Source of the DNA: Bacteroidaceae bacterium
GTDB taxonomy: Bacteria; Bacteroidota; Bacteroidia; Bacteroidales; Bacteroidaceae
Length of the DNA stretch: 64,000 nt
Direction: 5' to 3'
Assembly (NCBI GenBank): GCA_017469685.1
Contig: JAFUFW010000021.1
Location: forward strand, 1-64,000
Each line of letters starts with the position of its first letter. Position 1 is the first letter of the stretch. This document shows, one piece after another, positions 50,038 to 58,172 of this stretch. The translations under genes and the position numbers were made by a program. The notes below the pieces were generated by a model. The model did not search any database and had not been told where the DNA came from. It saw only the letters and a program-made list of their open reading frames with translations.

Positions 50038-50754
50038 ATGACAATAGGAGTTATTTCTGCAATGACTAAGGAGCATGAGCAACTGACGGCTCTGCTCTCA
50101 GACGCCCGCCACGAGACCGATGGCGCTTTTGCTTTCTACTGTGGCCATCTGGGCGGGAACATGCTCGTGCTGATGCAATGCGGCATCGGAAAAGTGAATG
50201 CTGCCGTGGGTGCTACAGCCCTCATACGCCGCTATGCCCCCGATTGCGTAATATCCACAGGCTGCGCGGGCGGAGCTGCCGAGGGCATGAATGTTATGGA
50301 CGTGGTCGTGAGCACGGCCGCTTGCTACCACGACGTAAGCATCCCGGGATGCGATGCTGGCCAGGTGCAGGGCCTGCCCCAGCGCTTCCGTGCCGAGGAG
50401 CAACTTGTGGAGGCTGCCATGGCCGTGCACTCAGAGGGTACAGCCCTTCACGCCGGCCTCATAGCCAGCGGCGACCAGTTCATCTCTGGTGCCGCACAGC
50501 TCGACGCTATCAGGAGCGCTTTCCCCGATGTCTTGGCTGTGGATATGGAGAGCGCCGCAATAGCTCAAACCTGTTTCCTCATGCAGACACCCTTCCTCAG
50601 CTTCCGCATCCTAAGCGACACGCCGGGAGCCGACAAACATCTGGAACAATACTTCAATTTCTGGGATGAGATGGCCGAGCACAGCTTCGACGTCACGCGC
50701 CGCTTCCTCTCGTCGCTGCCCACCGAGTTCTCGGTGCTGAAGTTTGAAGATTAA
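50038..50754 (+). CDS. mtnN: 5'-methylthioadenosine/S-adenosylhomocysteine nucleosidase
   Basis: 238-aa enzyme of the purine nucleoside phosphorylase fold that cleaves adenine from MTA and SAH in SAM recycling. Start IGVISAMTKEHEQL carries the catalytic Glu region; MQCGIGKVNAAVGATALI, GDQFIS, VLAVDMESAAIAQ and RILSDTPGADKH are typical. It begins 46 bp after the UPF0597 gene, so both may share a transcript and a link to sulfur metabolism. No luxS follows. Confidence 0.95.
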   Translation: MTIGVISAMTKEHEQLTALLSDARHETDGAFAFYCGHLGGNMLVLMQCGIGKVNAAVGATALIRRYAPDCVISTGCAGGAAEGMNVMDVVVSTAACYHDVSIPGCDAGQVQGLPQRFRAEEQLVEAAMAVHSEGTALHAGLIASGDQFISGAAQLDAIRSAFPDVLAVDMESAAIAQTCFLMQTPFLSFRILSDTPGADKHLEQYFNFWDEMAEHSFDVTRRFLSSLPTEFSVLKFED

Positions 50755-50762
50755 GTCTATGG

Positions 50763-50811
50763 CTCAGCCATTAACATCCTTATCTCCTTTGCAGGCTTAA
50801 TAGTGGCTGAG
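50763..50811 (+). terminator. Hairpin after mtnN
   Basis: CTCAGCCA (50763-50770) pairs with TGGCTGAG (50804-50811), with TTAA tracts extending the stem; followed by ACTCTTTGT, a weak T tract. Modest evidence for termination. Confidence 0.4.
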
Positions 50812-50856
50812 ACTCTTTGTCCCTACGGATTTTTATCCGCTTTTGTGGGTCACTGC

Positions 50857-50887
50857 TTGGCAATTACGTGCATAAAGTGTAGCTTTG
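50857..50887 (+). promoter_or_regulatory. DUF2752 gene promoter
   Basis: TTGG (50857-50860), exact 19-bp spacer, TAGCTTTG (50880-50887), 34 bp before the ATG at 50922. Confidence 0.7.
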
Positions 50888-50921
50888 CATAGCAATAGAA
50901 TTATAACAAAGACAGCTCAAG

Positions 50922-51179
50922 ATGCTAATATGCCCCTTCCATTGGCTCACTGGTCTCAACTGCCCCCTCTGCGGTGCCCAACGAATGATTGTGGCACTCT
51001 GTCATGGCAGCGTGGCCGAAGCCTTCTGGCTGAACCCTCTGCTGTTCGTGGGGCTTCCGCTGCTCGGGCTCTGGTGGTTGAGGAAAAGAGAGATAAGCTC
51101 ACGTGTGGCACTCGTGGCGCTATGTGTCTCTGTGGCGTGGGGCATTGTCCGCAACATGGTGCCAGCCCTGCAGATTTAA
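50922..51179 (+). CDS. DUF2752 family small membrane protein
   Basis: 85-aa protein beginning MLICPFHWLTGLNCPLCGAQ, which holds the family's CPxCGxxR motif, followed by two membrane helices (NPLLFVGLPLLGLWWL and VALVALCVSVAWGIV). Function unknown. It has its own consensus promoter and is 77 bp before another membrane protein gene. Confidence 0.85.
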   Translation: MLICPFHWLTGLNCPLCGAQRMIVALCHGSVAEAFWLNPLLFVGLPLLGLWWLRKREISSRVALVALCVSVAWGIVRNMVPALQI

Positions 51180-51256
51180 TTCATCTCTGCTGCAACTTTT
51201 GTTATACAGTCTACGTCTTATATTAAAAACCATAATTTCAACCAAAACCAATTACA

Positions 51257-51985
51257 ATGATGAAAAAATTATCGATTGGCGAAATTGTCTCCCGCGCATG
51301 GGATCTCGCCGTTAAACACTGGCCCATCTTCGTACTCTTCTCGTTCGTGACGTCGCTCATCGGCGGCCTCGGTGTGAACCTTGATCCTGCCACTTACGCA
51401 CAGATCTTCTCTACATCCGACTCCACCGCTCAGGCCGAGCTGCTCAGCGAAGCGCTGCAGGTCAACTACCCCCTGGCCATTTTCGGCGCGCTGCTTTCCA
51501 TCTATCTGGGCTTCGTAGTAATTAATTTGTACGTGAATACGCATAATACGGGTCGTCCCTATGCCTCTTTGTCAGGAGTCTTCAAGGTGGATCTCAACCA
51601 GCTCGCCATCTATTTCTGCGTCAGTCTCGTCTATGGCCTCATCGTAGGCCTGGGTGTTGTGCTCTGCATCCTGCCGGGTATCTTCTTCGCAGTGCGCCTG
51701 TGGTACGCTCCCCTGCTTGCTGCCACCCAGGGAGCCTCCTTCGGCGAAGCCTTCAGCCGCTCTTGGGAGATGACCAAGGGCCACTTCTGGAAGCTCTTCC
51801 TCTTGGGTCTTACCATGGTAGGCATCGTCATCCTTGGCATCTGCGCCTGCTTCGTAGGTGTATTCTTCGCTGAGGTGGTCGTAGAGTTCATGCTCGTCGT
51901 CAGCTTCTTCATGCTGAAGCCCGAAGAACCTGCACCCGCTGCAGACTTCTCAACAGAGACTTCCGACTACTTAGAAGTGAAGTAA
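51257..51985 (+). CDS. Multi-pass membrane protein (DUF975/YciC-like)
   Basis: 242-aa protein with about five or six helices: WPIFVLFSFVTSLIGGLG, LAIFGALLSIYLGFVVINL, LAIYFCVSLVYGLIVGLGV with CILPGIFFAVRLWYAPLLA, and two more near the end. The motif FAVRLWYAPLLAATQGASFGEAFSRSWEMTKGH-like segment (Pro-Gly-Ile-Phe then a conserved amphipathic loop) is common to DUF975 and glycerophosphodiesterase membrane domains. It starts at tandem ATG codons (51257, 51260). Function unknown. Confidence 0.75.
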   Translation: MMKKLSIGEIVSRAWDLAVKHWPIFVLFSFVTSLIGGLGVNLDPATYAQIFSTSDSTAQAELLSEALQVNYPLAIFGALLSIYLGFVVINLYVNTHNTGRPYASLSGVFKVDLNQLAIYFCVSLVYGLIVGLGVVLCILPGIFFAVRLWYAPLLAATQGASFGEAFSRSWEMTKGHFWKLFLLGLTMVGIVILGICACFVGVFFAEVVVEFMLVVSFFMLKPEEPAPAADFSTETSDYLEVK

Positions 51986-52011
51986 TACTCATCCCGCTTC
52001 TCTCCTTCGAT

Positions 52012-52099
52012 TGCTCCATCACCATGGAGCAATCGTTCCAAGACCACTGAACAACCGTTCCATGGTCACCGAACGACCCTTCCAAGGTCAAGGAAAAAT
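52012..52099. repeat. 22-bp-period palindrome array with compensating arms
   Basis: Four units start at 52012, 52034, 52056 and 52078. Each has its own dyad with different arm bases: TGCTCCAT/ATGGAGCA, GTTC/GAAC, CGTTC/GAACG, CCTT/AAGG. The array lies between a membrane-protein gene stop (51985) and a strong terminator (52101). Confidence 0.8.
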
Positions 52100-52100
52100 A

Positions 52101-52140
52101 AAAGCGCCTAAGAGAATCTTGCGAATCTCTTAGGCGCTTT
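52101..52140. terminator. Bidirectional terminator
   Basis: Perfect 15-bp stem AAAGCGCCTAAGAGA (52101-52115) with its complement at 52126-52140, 10-nt loop, A-rich and T-rich flanks. It separates the membrane protein gene from the convergent beta-helix operon. Confidence 0.88.
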
Positions 52141-52179
52141 GTTGTATCTGCCTATGAAAGCAGGGCTTTTTTCTGGAGC

Positions 52180-53478
52180 TTAGTATTTGAAAGTGCCGCT
52201 GACGGTACCGCCCTGGCCGCCGACGAAAGCGTTGTCGAGCTTGATGCCCTGGCTCTTTGCGCCTGTGTTGGTCACGGTGAGCGAGCCGCCTGTGGCGGTG
52301 AGTGTGGCCGCGCGTACGCCGCGAGACTTGGCGCCTGTGGCGCTGACTGTGGTGGTTCCGCCTGCTATCGTGAGTGTCAGGCCTGCTTTGAGGCCTGTGG
52401 CGCGGTTCTCCTCTTCTGTAGCCGGATCGGTATACACGCCTGCGGCTACGGCTACTGTTACCGTTGGTTCTGTGGCTGCGCTGCCGATTGTAAAGTTGCC
52501 GTCGCTGGCGATGGCTTTGCTGCCGAGCGCTGTGGATGTAAGGTTGACATTGACCGTGCCGTCGAGCAACTGCATATTAGGTGTTATTGTTGCGTCGAGA
52601 GGATCTGAATCCAGACGGATGCCTTTGCTGTCCTGAGCCGACATAGTGACGTCGATGCTGCCGCCCGTCATGAGGAACTGTCCGTTGAGCTCTTCGGTTG
52701 AGCTGGCGTCGGTCTCTACTTGCAGGCCGTCGGATCCGGTGCCGCTAATGGTGATTGCGCCGCCATTCATCTGGAAATATTCGCCACAGTGTATGCCGTC
52801 GGCCACGGCCCCGTTGATGGTGATGGCGCCGGTTGTCTTTTTGAGGAGGAGATATTCCTTGGAGCGGAGGGCGTGATTGGTCTTTCCTGTTACGGTGAGG
52901 CTGCCGCCACCTGCAATCTCGAGATGTCCCTGGCAGTTGAGAGCTGCCTTTTGCGTGCCGCCGGCGGCATCGGTGAAGCTGTTGTCAGAGCCTGCCTCAA
53001 GGATAAGGTCGATGCGCTTGCCGCACTGGATGTTGAAGGCTGCACCGTTGGTGCTGGTGAGGCTTACGCCAGCGAGATGGAACTTGCACTTGAACGTTCC
53101 ATTGTAAGTCAGTGAGCCTGTTCCTGTGCCCTTGAGGATGAACTCTTGCTCTGAGACGACATTGGCGTTGTTGATAACTACGTCGCCGCCAGTGACCGTG
53201 GCTGTTATGCCTTCAGCGCTGTCAGGGATGTCCACGGTGGCAGATGTGCCAGACCACGTTATGATGACAGGATTGACTATGGTTATACTGTCAATGGCTG
53301 AGGTCGTGTAGGTGTCAGAGCCCACAGTGAGTGTGGAGCCTGCCGAGGCGTAAGGGATAGAGGGGGCTTCGCTAATGGCGTAGCGTGTGCTTTCGCCGTT
53401 TTGCCAGACACGAAGCCATTGTGCCTGTGCCACTACGGACACAGCACAAACTACAATGGTGAGTATTGTCTTTTTCAT
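52180..53478 (-). CDS. Cthe_2159-like beta-helix carbohydrate-binding protein
   Basis: 432-aa secreted protein (signal peptide MKKTILTIVVCAVSVVAQAQ). After a short spacer it has the repetitive beta-helix pattern of the Cthe_2159 family: GAAFNIQCGKRIDLILEAGS, AALNCQGHLEIAGGGSLTVT, ADGIHCGEYFQMNGGAITIS, SKGIRLDSD. The archetype binds acidic sugars and calcium. It is the last gene of a five-gene operon with VTC and DUF4956 proteins, starting 3 bp after the preceding stop. It ends abruptly GGTVSGTFKY without a sorting tail. Confidence 0.82.
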   Translation of the reverse strand: MKKTILTIVVCAVSVVAQAQWLRVWQNGESTRYAISEAPSIPYASAGSTLTVGSDTYTTSAIDSITIVNPVIITWSGTSATVDIPDSAEGITATVTGGDVVINNANVVSEQEFILKGTGTGSLTYNGTFKCKFHLAGVSLTSTNGAAFNIQCGKRIDLILEAGSDNSFTDAAGGTQKAALNCQGHLEIAGGGSLTVTGKTNHALRSKEYLLLKKTTGAITINGAVADGIHCGEYFQMNGGAITISGTGSDGLQVETDASSTEELNGQFLMTGGSIDVTMSAQDSKGIRLDSDPLDATITPNMQLLDGTVNVNLTSTALGSKAIASDGNFTIGSAATEPTVTVAVAAGVYTDPATEEENRATGLKAGLTLTIAGGTTTVSATGAKSRGVRAATLTATGGSLTVTNTGAKSQGIKLDNAFVGGQGGTVSGTFKY

Positions 53479-53481
53479 GGC

Positions 53482-53934
53482 CTAATGCAGGAATTTAATG
53501 GTTTTATGTCCGAACTTAGCGATGAAGATGCCGTGGGTAAGGCCGTCGAGGCTCAGCTCGCCACGCCCTCCTGCCATACGCTGTTGGCGGATGAGCTGGC
53601 CGGAGGCGTTGTAAATCTGTAGCCAGCCGCTGCCTGATGTCACGACGCAGCCCCGCTCATAGGTGATGGTGCCGTCTTCGCGCAGGTCGCTCACTCCAAG
53701 GGCAGTGTCGGTGAACGTCAGTGCCGAGAGCGTTGCGAGTGGTGCTGAGAGTTTGGAGCCGTCGGTCAACGTGACTACGGCTTGCGTGCCCTCAAAGGTA
53801 ATTTTCTTCACCGAGGTGCGCGCTGCACTCTGAACCGTGGACGTGGAGATTAGGTTCAGGTAGTTATAGGCATCAGCCAAAGCTACGGCAGAGATGCCGA
53901 ATGCGAAAGCTAAACCAAGCATTAACTTTTTCAT
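53482..53934 (-). CDS. Secreted protein with C-terminal sorting-type domain
   Basis: 150-aa protein: signal peptide (MKKLMLGLAFAFGISAVALA), a beta-rich middle (VKKITFEGTQAVVTLTDGSK), and a C-terminal domain WLQIYNASGQLIRQQRMAGG ... GIFIAKFGHKTIKFLH that resembles a type IX secretion tail (nYdlsGqlv ... Gxyixk). A protein consisting of little more than this domain is odd; it may be a surface partner of the beta-helix protein whose gene begins 3 bp downstream. Confidence 0.7.
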   Translation of the reverse strand: MKKLMLGLAFAFGISAVALADAYNYLNLISTSTVQSAARTSVKKITFEGTQAVVTLTDGSKLSAPLATLSALTFTDTALGVSDLREDGTITYERGCVVTSGSGWLQIYNASGQLIRQQRMAGGRGELSLDGLTHGIFIAKFGHKTIKFLH

Positions 53935-54015
53935 ATTGAGGGCTTTTATAATAATTCTGATGAAAGATATTATGAATTATCTGAGAAAGAATCTGTAACA
54001 GAGAGGAGCCGGGCG

Positions 54016-54846
54016 TCAGAACTTAAAGCGATAGCCGATACTGATGGCATGGATGTTCTCGTTGCCGTCGTCGTCGTTCTCATGAGTGAAGACATAGGCG
54101 GCTGAGATTTTGTGCTGCTTCGAGACGGCATACTCTGTGCCGGCTGCACAGCGAATTTTGTCGAGGTGCCAGCGTTCGCCCATATTGTTGTGCGTCTCGG
54201 CACTGATGTAGGGCTCCCACTGCCAGCCTTTCTTGTCGATGGCGAACTTCAGTCGCGAGCGCAGGAGGTGGCGATTCCATGCGGCTTTGTGGCGGACGAC
54301 CTCCTCGGTGTCATCGAATATGATGTTGCCGCTTTCGTCGCGCACGAGCCGACCTGCGGCGTCGTACGACGGGTCGCGGTAGCGGGTGCGGTCGACGTCG
54401 CGCGCGGCCTGATGTGTGTACTGATAACGTTCGCGCAGCGAGATGCGGAGCGTTTTCCAAAAGCGTTTGTCGGCTGTGACGTCGAAGGCTACGCGGTGGC
54501 GCGGAGCCCAATGTGCAGCATCAACATTGTAGCCGTTGAACAAGCCCGATTTGTTACCGTAGTTCTCCTTCCATTCCTCGCGGTAGTGCTTTTCTATAAA
54601 GGTGTAGCTGAGCCCGAACTTAAGGTGTTTGCCGAGCTTATAGCCGAGTCCGAGGCTGGCATCGAAGCGGTTGGCATCCTCGAACCAGTCGAGTGTACGG
54701 AAGCCAACGCCAGCGTCGATGCTGAAATTGTATGGCAGGACCTTCGTCACGCCCACCTCTGTCCACACGGCGCCGTAGTTCTCGGTGTCCTGAGCCTGCA
54801 CTAAGAGTGGCAGGGATAGCAGTATGAGGGGAATGATGCGTTTCAT
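54016..54846 (-). CDS. DUF2490 outer-membrane beta-barrel protein
   Basis: 276-aa protein with signal peptide (MKRIIPLILLSLPLLVQAQ) and alternating strands such as ASLGLGYKLGKHLKFGLSYT, RHRVAFDVTADKRFWKTLRI, LRSRLKFAIDKKGWQWEPYI and the Phe-terminal IHAISIGYRFKF. Matches the DUF2490 barrel family. In this operon it may export or anchor the beta-helix protein; inference from context. Confidence 0.82.
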   Translation of the reverse strand: MKRIIPLILLSLPLLVQAQDTENYGAVWTEVGVTKVLPYNFSIDAGVGFRTLDWFEDANRFDASLGLGYKLGKHLKFGLSYTFIEKHYREEWKENYGNKSGLFNGYNVDAAHWAPRHRVAFDVTADKRFWKTLRISLRERYQYTHQAARDVDRTRYRDPSYDAAGRLVRDESGNIIFDDTEEVVRHKAAWNRHLLRSRLKFAIDKKGWQWEPYISAETHNNMGERWHLDKIRCAAGTEYAVSKQHKISAAYVFTHENDDDGNENIHAISIGYRFKF

Positions 54847-54911
54847 TTTGTCTGTGTAAAAAAAACTTATTCTTGTTCTTTCTCTTTTCTCTTATCGCCG
54901 TTAACCTGGAA

Positions 54912-55625
54912 TCACATCTCCTTGGGCATGCGGCCGAAGCGGGCAATGCTGTTGCCCACATCCTCGGGATCGTCGTAGAAAATGCGTATGAGGGCTGAGT
55001 CCTTGAGGAAATCGAGCATACCCACTTCGATGCGTGTGATATTCAATCCGGTGCGCTTCTCGAGGTCGGCTTTTAGCTCGTTTCGGCGCTCGGGGGTGAT
55101 GAGTGTCACATTGTCGTAGCGTATTATCTTGGAGCATTCCTGACTTATTACCTTTGAACTCTCAAACAGAGCAGCCATACATATAAAGGCTGCATTGACG
55201 AAGATGATCGTGACGATGCCCACACCGTCCCAATAGTCGGCCTTGGGGTGGTAGTCGCCATGAGCCAAGGCATTAATGACGCTCAGCGCTATGAGCATGA
55301 ACAGATAGGTCATCTCGCGGATGGGCACGGCTTCGGTGCGGAAACGCATGATGCCAAAGATGGCAAACAGACCCATAGCTGCGCCGAGTTGCATGCCGCC
55401 GCCGTCCATCAGGCTCACGAGCAGGAAGATGCTCATGGACATGAGGATGAAGATGAACATGTAGTCGCGGCGCATACTGCGTGGGTAATAGAACTTGCGC
55501 GCAATGATGAGCACCACGACAAGGTTGATGATGAAGCGGATGATCAGCGAGATGAATTGCTGGGGGTCGAGGAGGGTTACTCCTAAGAGGTTGCCGATGA
55601 CGTAGTTGATGTGGGTGAAATCCAT
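54912..55625 (-). CDS. DUF4956 membrane protein
   Basis: 237-aa protein with four membrane helices (LIIRFIINLVVVLIIA, YMFIFILMSMSIFLLVSLM, MTYLFMLIALSVINALA, GIVTIIFVNAAFICMAALF), the family motif LGAAMGLFAIFGIMRFRTEA between helices two and three, and a cytoplasmic C-terminal domain of about 80 residues. DUF4956 genes are consistently linked to VTC-domain genes, as here (26 bp apart). Proposed partner or transporter for the VTC product; unproven. Confidence 0.88.
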   Translation of the reverse strand: MDFTHINYVIGNLLGVTLLDPQQFISLIIRFIINLVVVLIIARKFYYPRSMRRDYMFIFILMSMSIFLLVSLMDGGGMQLGAAMGLFAIFGIMRFRTEAVPIREMTYLFMLIALSVINALAHGDYHPKADYWDGVGIVTIIFVNAAFICMAALFESSKVISQECSKIIRYDNVTLITPERRNELKADLEKRTGLNITRIEVGMLDFLKDSALIRIFYDDPEDVGNSIARFGRMPKEM

Positions 55626-55651
55626 GTTTTTATTTTATTATTTACGACTTA

Positions 55652-56464
55652 CTACGATATAATCTGTTCTTGTGGCACGCGGAAGCGGTGGCCGGTAAGT
55701 TTGCTGAGGGTGATCATCTTGAACTTGAAGTTGTTGTTCTTCAGCTGCCAGTTGGTCATGGCTGAGCCTATGCAATACTTCGAGAAGCCATGGGGCTTGA
55801 TGCGCACCTTGCGAAGCAGTTCGAGAATCGGGGAGTAGACATTGCCGTCGCGCTTCAGCTCGATGATGACGAGGTCGCCTGTCACAGCGTCCATCTCGGT
55901 CTCATAGTTGTGGAAACGCACGTTGAAGTCAATGGTCAGGCGCTCCGTCTTGCCGAAGTTCACGAGTGTGATGCGCTGGAACTGGTTTTGCACGGTGGGG
56001 ATGATGGTGTCGAATGTCTGTCCCGTAAGGCCTTGTATGAACCGCGTGCCGCCCGCGTCGATAGCGTCCTGCCGCTCTTGCGAAGGCACGCTGATGCGCT
56101 TTTTCTTCGTTCGGCCATGGTTGTTCTTCGTCTTCACTTCGAGGAAGGAATCGTCGGAGTCCATGTATGTGCGGATGCGAATCTTCTGCCGGGGCTGACG
56201 CCCGTTGTGATGCTCAAGGTAGAACAGGTGTGCCGGCGTATCCCAATACGTCGTGCGGTAGTTCGCAATGCGCTGGCCATTGATTTGCTGGGCGTAGTAC
56301 TTGCCTTGCGCCAGCTCCAGGAGCTCTGCCAGCTTTTGCTTGCTGGTGACGAACTTGGTGTCGGTGCGGTTCATGAGCTTTATGCCGCTCATCTCGTCGA
56401 GCGAAATGGGTGCCAACTGCTCCAGCCAGTGGCTGATTCTGAGGTCTGCTTCAGGCATAAACAT
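55652..56464 (-). CDS. VTC-domain polyphosphate polymerase-like protein
   Basis: 270-aa protein of the triphosphate-tunnel fold. Visible tunnel residues: MNRTDTKFVTSKQKL, TTYWDTPAHLFYLEHHNGRQ, RQKIRIRTYMDSDDSFLEVK, NNHGRTKKKRISV, RLTIDFNVRF, LVIIELKRDG, and KPHGFSKYCIG. In yeast Vtc4 such residues polymerise phosphate from ATP. The bacterial substrate is not established. First gene of the operon; a second ATG two codons in (56458) is equally possible. The -7 box is TATATTTG on the minus strand (56479-56486). Confidence 0.88.
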   Translation of the reverse strand: MFMPEADLRISHWLEQLAPISLDEMSGIKLMNRTDTKFVTSKQKLAELLELAQGKYYAQQINGQRIANYRTTYWDTPAHLFYLEHHNGRQPRQKIRIRTYMDSDDSFLEVKTKNNHGRTKKKRISVPSQERQDAIDAGGTRFIQGLTGQTFDTIIPTVQNQFQRITLVNFGKTERLTIDFNVRFHNYETEMDAVTGDLVIIELKRDGNVYSPILELLRKVRIKPHGFSKYCIGSAMTNWQLKNNNFKFKMITLSKLTGHRFRVPQEQIIS

Positions 56465-56478
56465 ATTATTGTCGCTTG

Positions 56479-56486
56479 CAAATATA
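56479..56486 (-). promoter_or_regulatory. Promoter -7 box of the VTC operon
   Basis: TATATTTG on the minus strand, only 14 bp before the ATG at 56464; short leader again. No TTTG at -33. Confidence 0.5.
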
Positions 56487-56560
56487 GAAATTACTTTGAC
56501 TTGAACTGATAAGGAAAGAGCATTTTTTTAGATTTTAGCGTATTTTTTCTCGCCAAAGGC

Positions 56561-56590
56561 ATTGCAAGTCAATGAAAACACTTATCTTTG
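56561..56590 (+). promoter_or_regulatory. frr promoter
   Basis: ATTG (56561-56564), an 18-bp spacer, and TATCTTTG (56583-56590), 31 bp before the frr ATG. Confidence 0.6.
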
Positions 56591-56621
56591 TAGCCAAATA
56601 AACCTAAAAACCTAAATAACT

Positions 56622-57182
56622 ATGGCTGAATACAGAGAAATACTTGACAGCGCCGAGGAGCGCATGGAAGAAGCCGTCATGTACCTCGAGGACTCGCTCG
56701 CACGCATCCGTGCCGGCAAGGCTAACGTGAAACTGCTCGACGGCATACGCGTTGACAACTACGGAGCAATGGTGCCTATCAATAATTGTGCTGCCGTGAC
56801 TACGCCCGACGCCCGCACCATAGCCATAAAGCCATGGGACAAGTCGATGTTCAAGGTCATCGAGAAGGCTATCATCAACAGCGACCTCGGTATCATGCCT
56901 GAGAACAACGGCGAGATTATCCGCATTGGCATACCGCCCCTTACCGAGGAGCGCCGCAAGCAACTCAACAAGCAATGTGGCAAGGAAGGGGAGCAGGCCA
57001 AGGTGAGTGTGCGCAACTCACGCCGCGACGGCAACGAGCAGCTCAAGAAAGCCGTTAAGGACGGCCTTAGTGAGGACTTTCAGAAGGACGGCGAAGGCGA
57101 GCTACAGAAGATGCACGACAAGTATATTAAGAAGATCGATGAACTTCTCGCTGCCAAGGAGAAGGAGATTATGACAGTGTAA
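56622..57182 (+). CDS. frr: Ribosome recycling factor
   Basis: 186-aa factor that splits post-termination ribosomes together with EF-G. The full two-domain pattern is present: YLEDSLARIRAGKANVKLLD, VDNYGAMVPINNCAAVTTPD, IAIKPWDKSMFKVIEKAI, SDLGIMPENNGEIIRIGIP, and the C-terminal helix KMHDKYIKKIDELLAAKEKE. Normal length. rsgA follows 3 bp later, forming a ribosome-maturation pair. Confidence 0.97.
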   Translation: MAEYREILDSAEERMEEAVMYLEDSLARIRAGKANVKLLDGIRVDNYGAMVPINNCAAVTTPDARTIAIKPWDKSMFKVIEKAIINSDLGIMPENNGEIIRIGIPPLTEERRKQLNKQCGKEGEQAKVSVRNSRRDGNEQLKKAVKDGLSEDFQKDGEGELQKMHDKYIKKIDELLAAKEKEIMTV

Positions 57183-57185
57183 GGC

Positions 57186-58169
57186 GTGCGAGGTCTCATC
57201 GTTAGGAATACAGGAAGCTGGTACGACGTCCGTACGGACGACGGCCAGCTTTTTGCTTGCAAGGTGAAAGGCAACTTCCGCCTCCGGGGCATACGCTCAA
57301 CAAACCCCGTGGCCGTTGGCGACATCGTGGAAATAAAACCTCAATACGATACCCCCGGGCGGAACAGCACTCCTGACGTGCCCGAGGATTCCCCTTCTGG
57401 CTCTTACGCCCTCATCACGGACATTCACGACCGCCGGAATTACATTATTCGCAAAGCCTCGAACCTCTCAAAGCAAAGCCATATCATTGCAGCAAACGTT
57501 GACCTTGCGGGACTCATCGTCACGATAGCTCATCCTGAAACCTCAACTACGTTCATCGACTGCTTCCTGGCTACGGCCGAGGCCTATCGTGTACCGGTGC
57601 TTCTTATATTTAATAAGGTAGACCTTTACGATGAGGCCGACCGCCGTTATCTCGATGCCATAATGTTTCTTTATCGCCAACTTGGCTACGAGTGTCTTGC
57701 CGTATCGGCCGCTACAGGCGATGGGCTGGAGGCTCTTATCGGGGAGCTTCGCGGAAAGACGACGCTCTTCAGCGGCAACAGCGGCGTTGGCAAGAGCACT
57801 CTGCTCAACCGTCTCGTGCCCGAGGCCCGGGCAAAGACGGCAGAGCTGAGTACAGCGCACGACCAGGGGCAGCACACTACCACTTTTTCTGAGATGTACG
57901 ATCTCGCTGTCGGCGGTTCAATCATTGACACGCCGGGAATTCGAGGCTTTGGTACTTTTGATTTCGAGCGCGAGGAGGTGTCGCACTACTTCCGCGAAAT
58001 CTTCCAGACGGGCCGCCATTGCCGCTTCGGCAACTGTACGCACACTCACGAGCCAGGGTGCGCAGTAAAAGAAGCTCTCGGCAATCATGAGATCGCCGAG
58101 AGCCGTTATCAGTCATATCTCTCAATGCTTGAGGATAAGGACGAGGGGAAGTATCGTGAACACTTCTGA
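57186..58169 (+). CDS. rsgA: Ribosome small-subunit GTPase RsgA
   Basis: 327-aa circularly permuted GTPase acting in late 30S assembly. The start is GTG at 57186 (MRGLIVRNTGSWYDVRTDDG, the usual OB-fold opening). G motifs appear in permuted order: NKVD (LLIFNKVDLYD), then GNSGVGKSTLLNRL, then DTPGIRGFG. The zinc knuckle CRFGNCTHTHEPGC is near the C-terminus. A Pro/Ser-rich loop (DTPGRNSTPDVPEDSPSGS) interrupts the OB domain. Confidence 0.97.
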   Translation: MRGLIVRNTGSWYDVRTDDGQLFACKVKGNFRLRGIRSTNPVAVGDIVEIKPQYDTPGRNSTPDVPEDSPSGSYALITDIHDRRNYIIRKASNLSKQSHIIAANVDLAGLIVTIAHPETSTTFIDCFLATAEAYRVPVLLIFNKVDLYDEADRRYLDAIMFLYRQLGYECLAVSAATGDGLEALIGELRGKTTLFSGNSGVGKSTLLNRLVPEARAKTAELSTAHDQGQHTTTFSEMYDLAVGGSIIDTPGIRGFGTFDFEREEVSHYFREIFQTGRHCRFGNCTHTHEPGCAVKEALGNHEIAESRYQSYLSMLEDKDEGKYREHF

Positions 58170-58172
58170 CGT

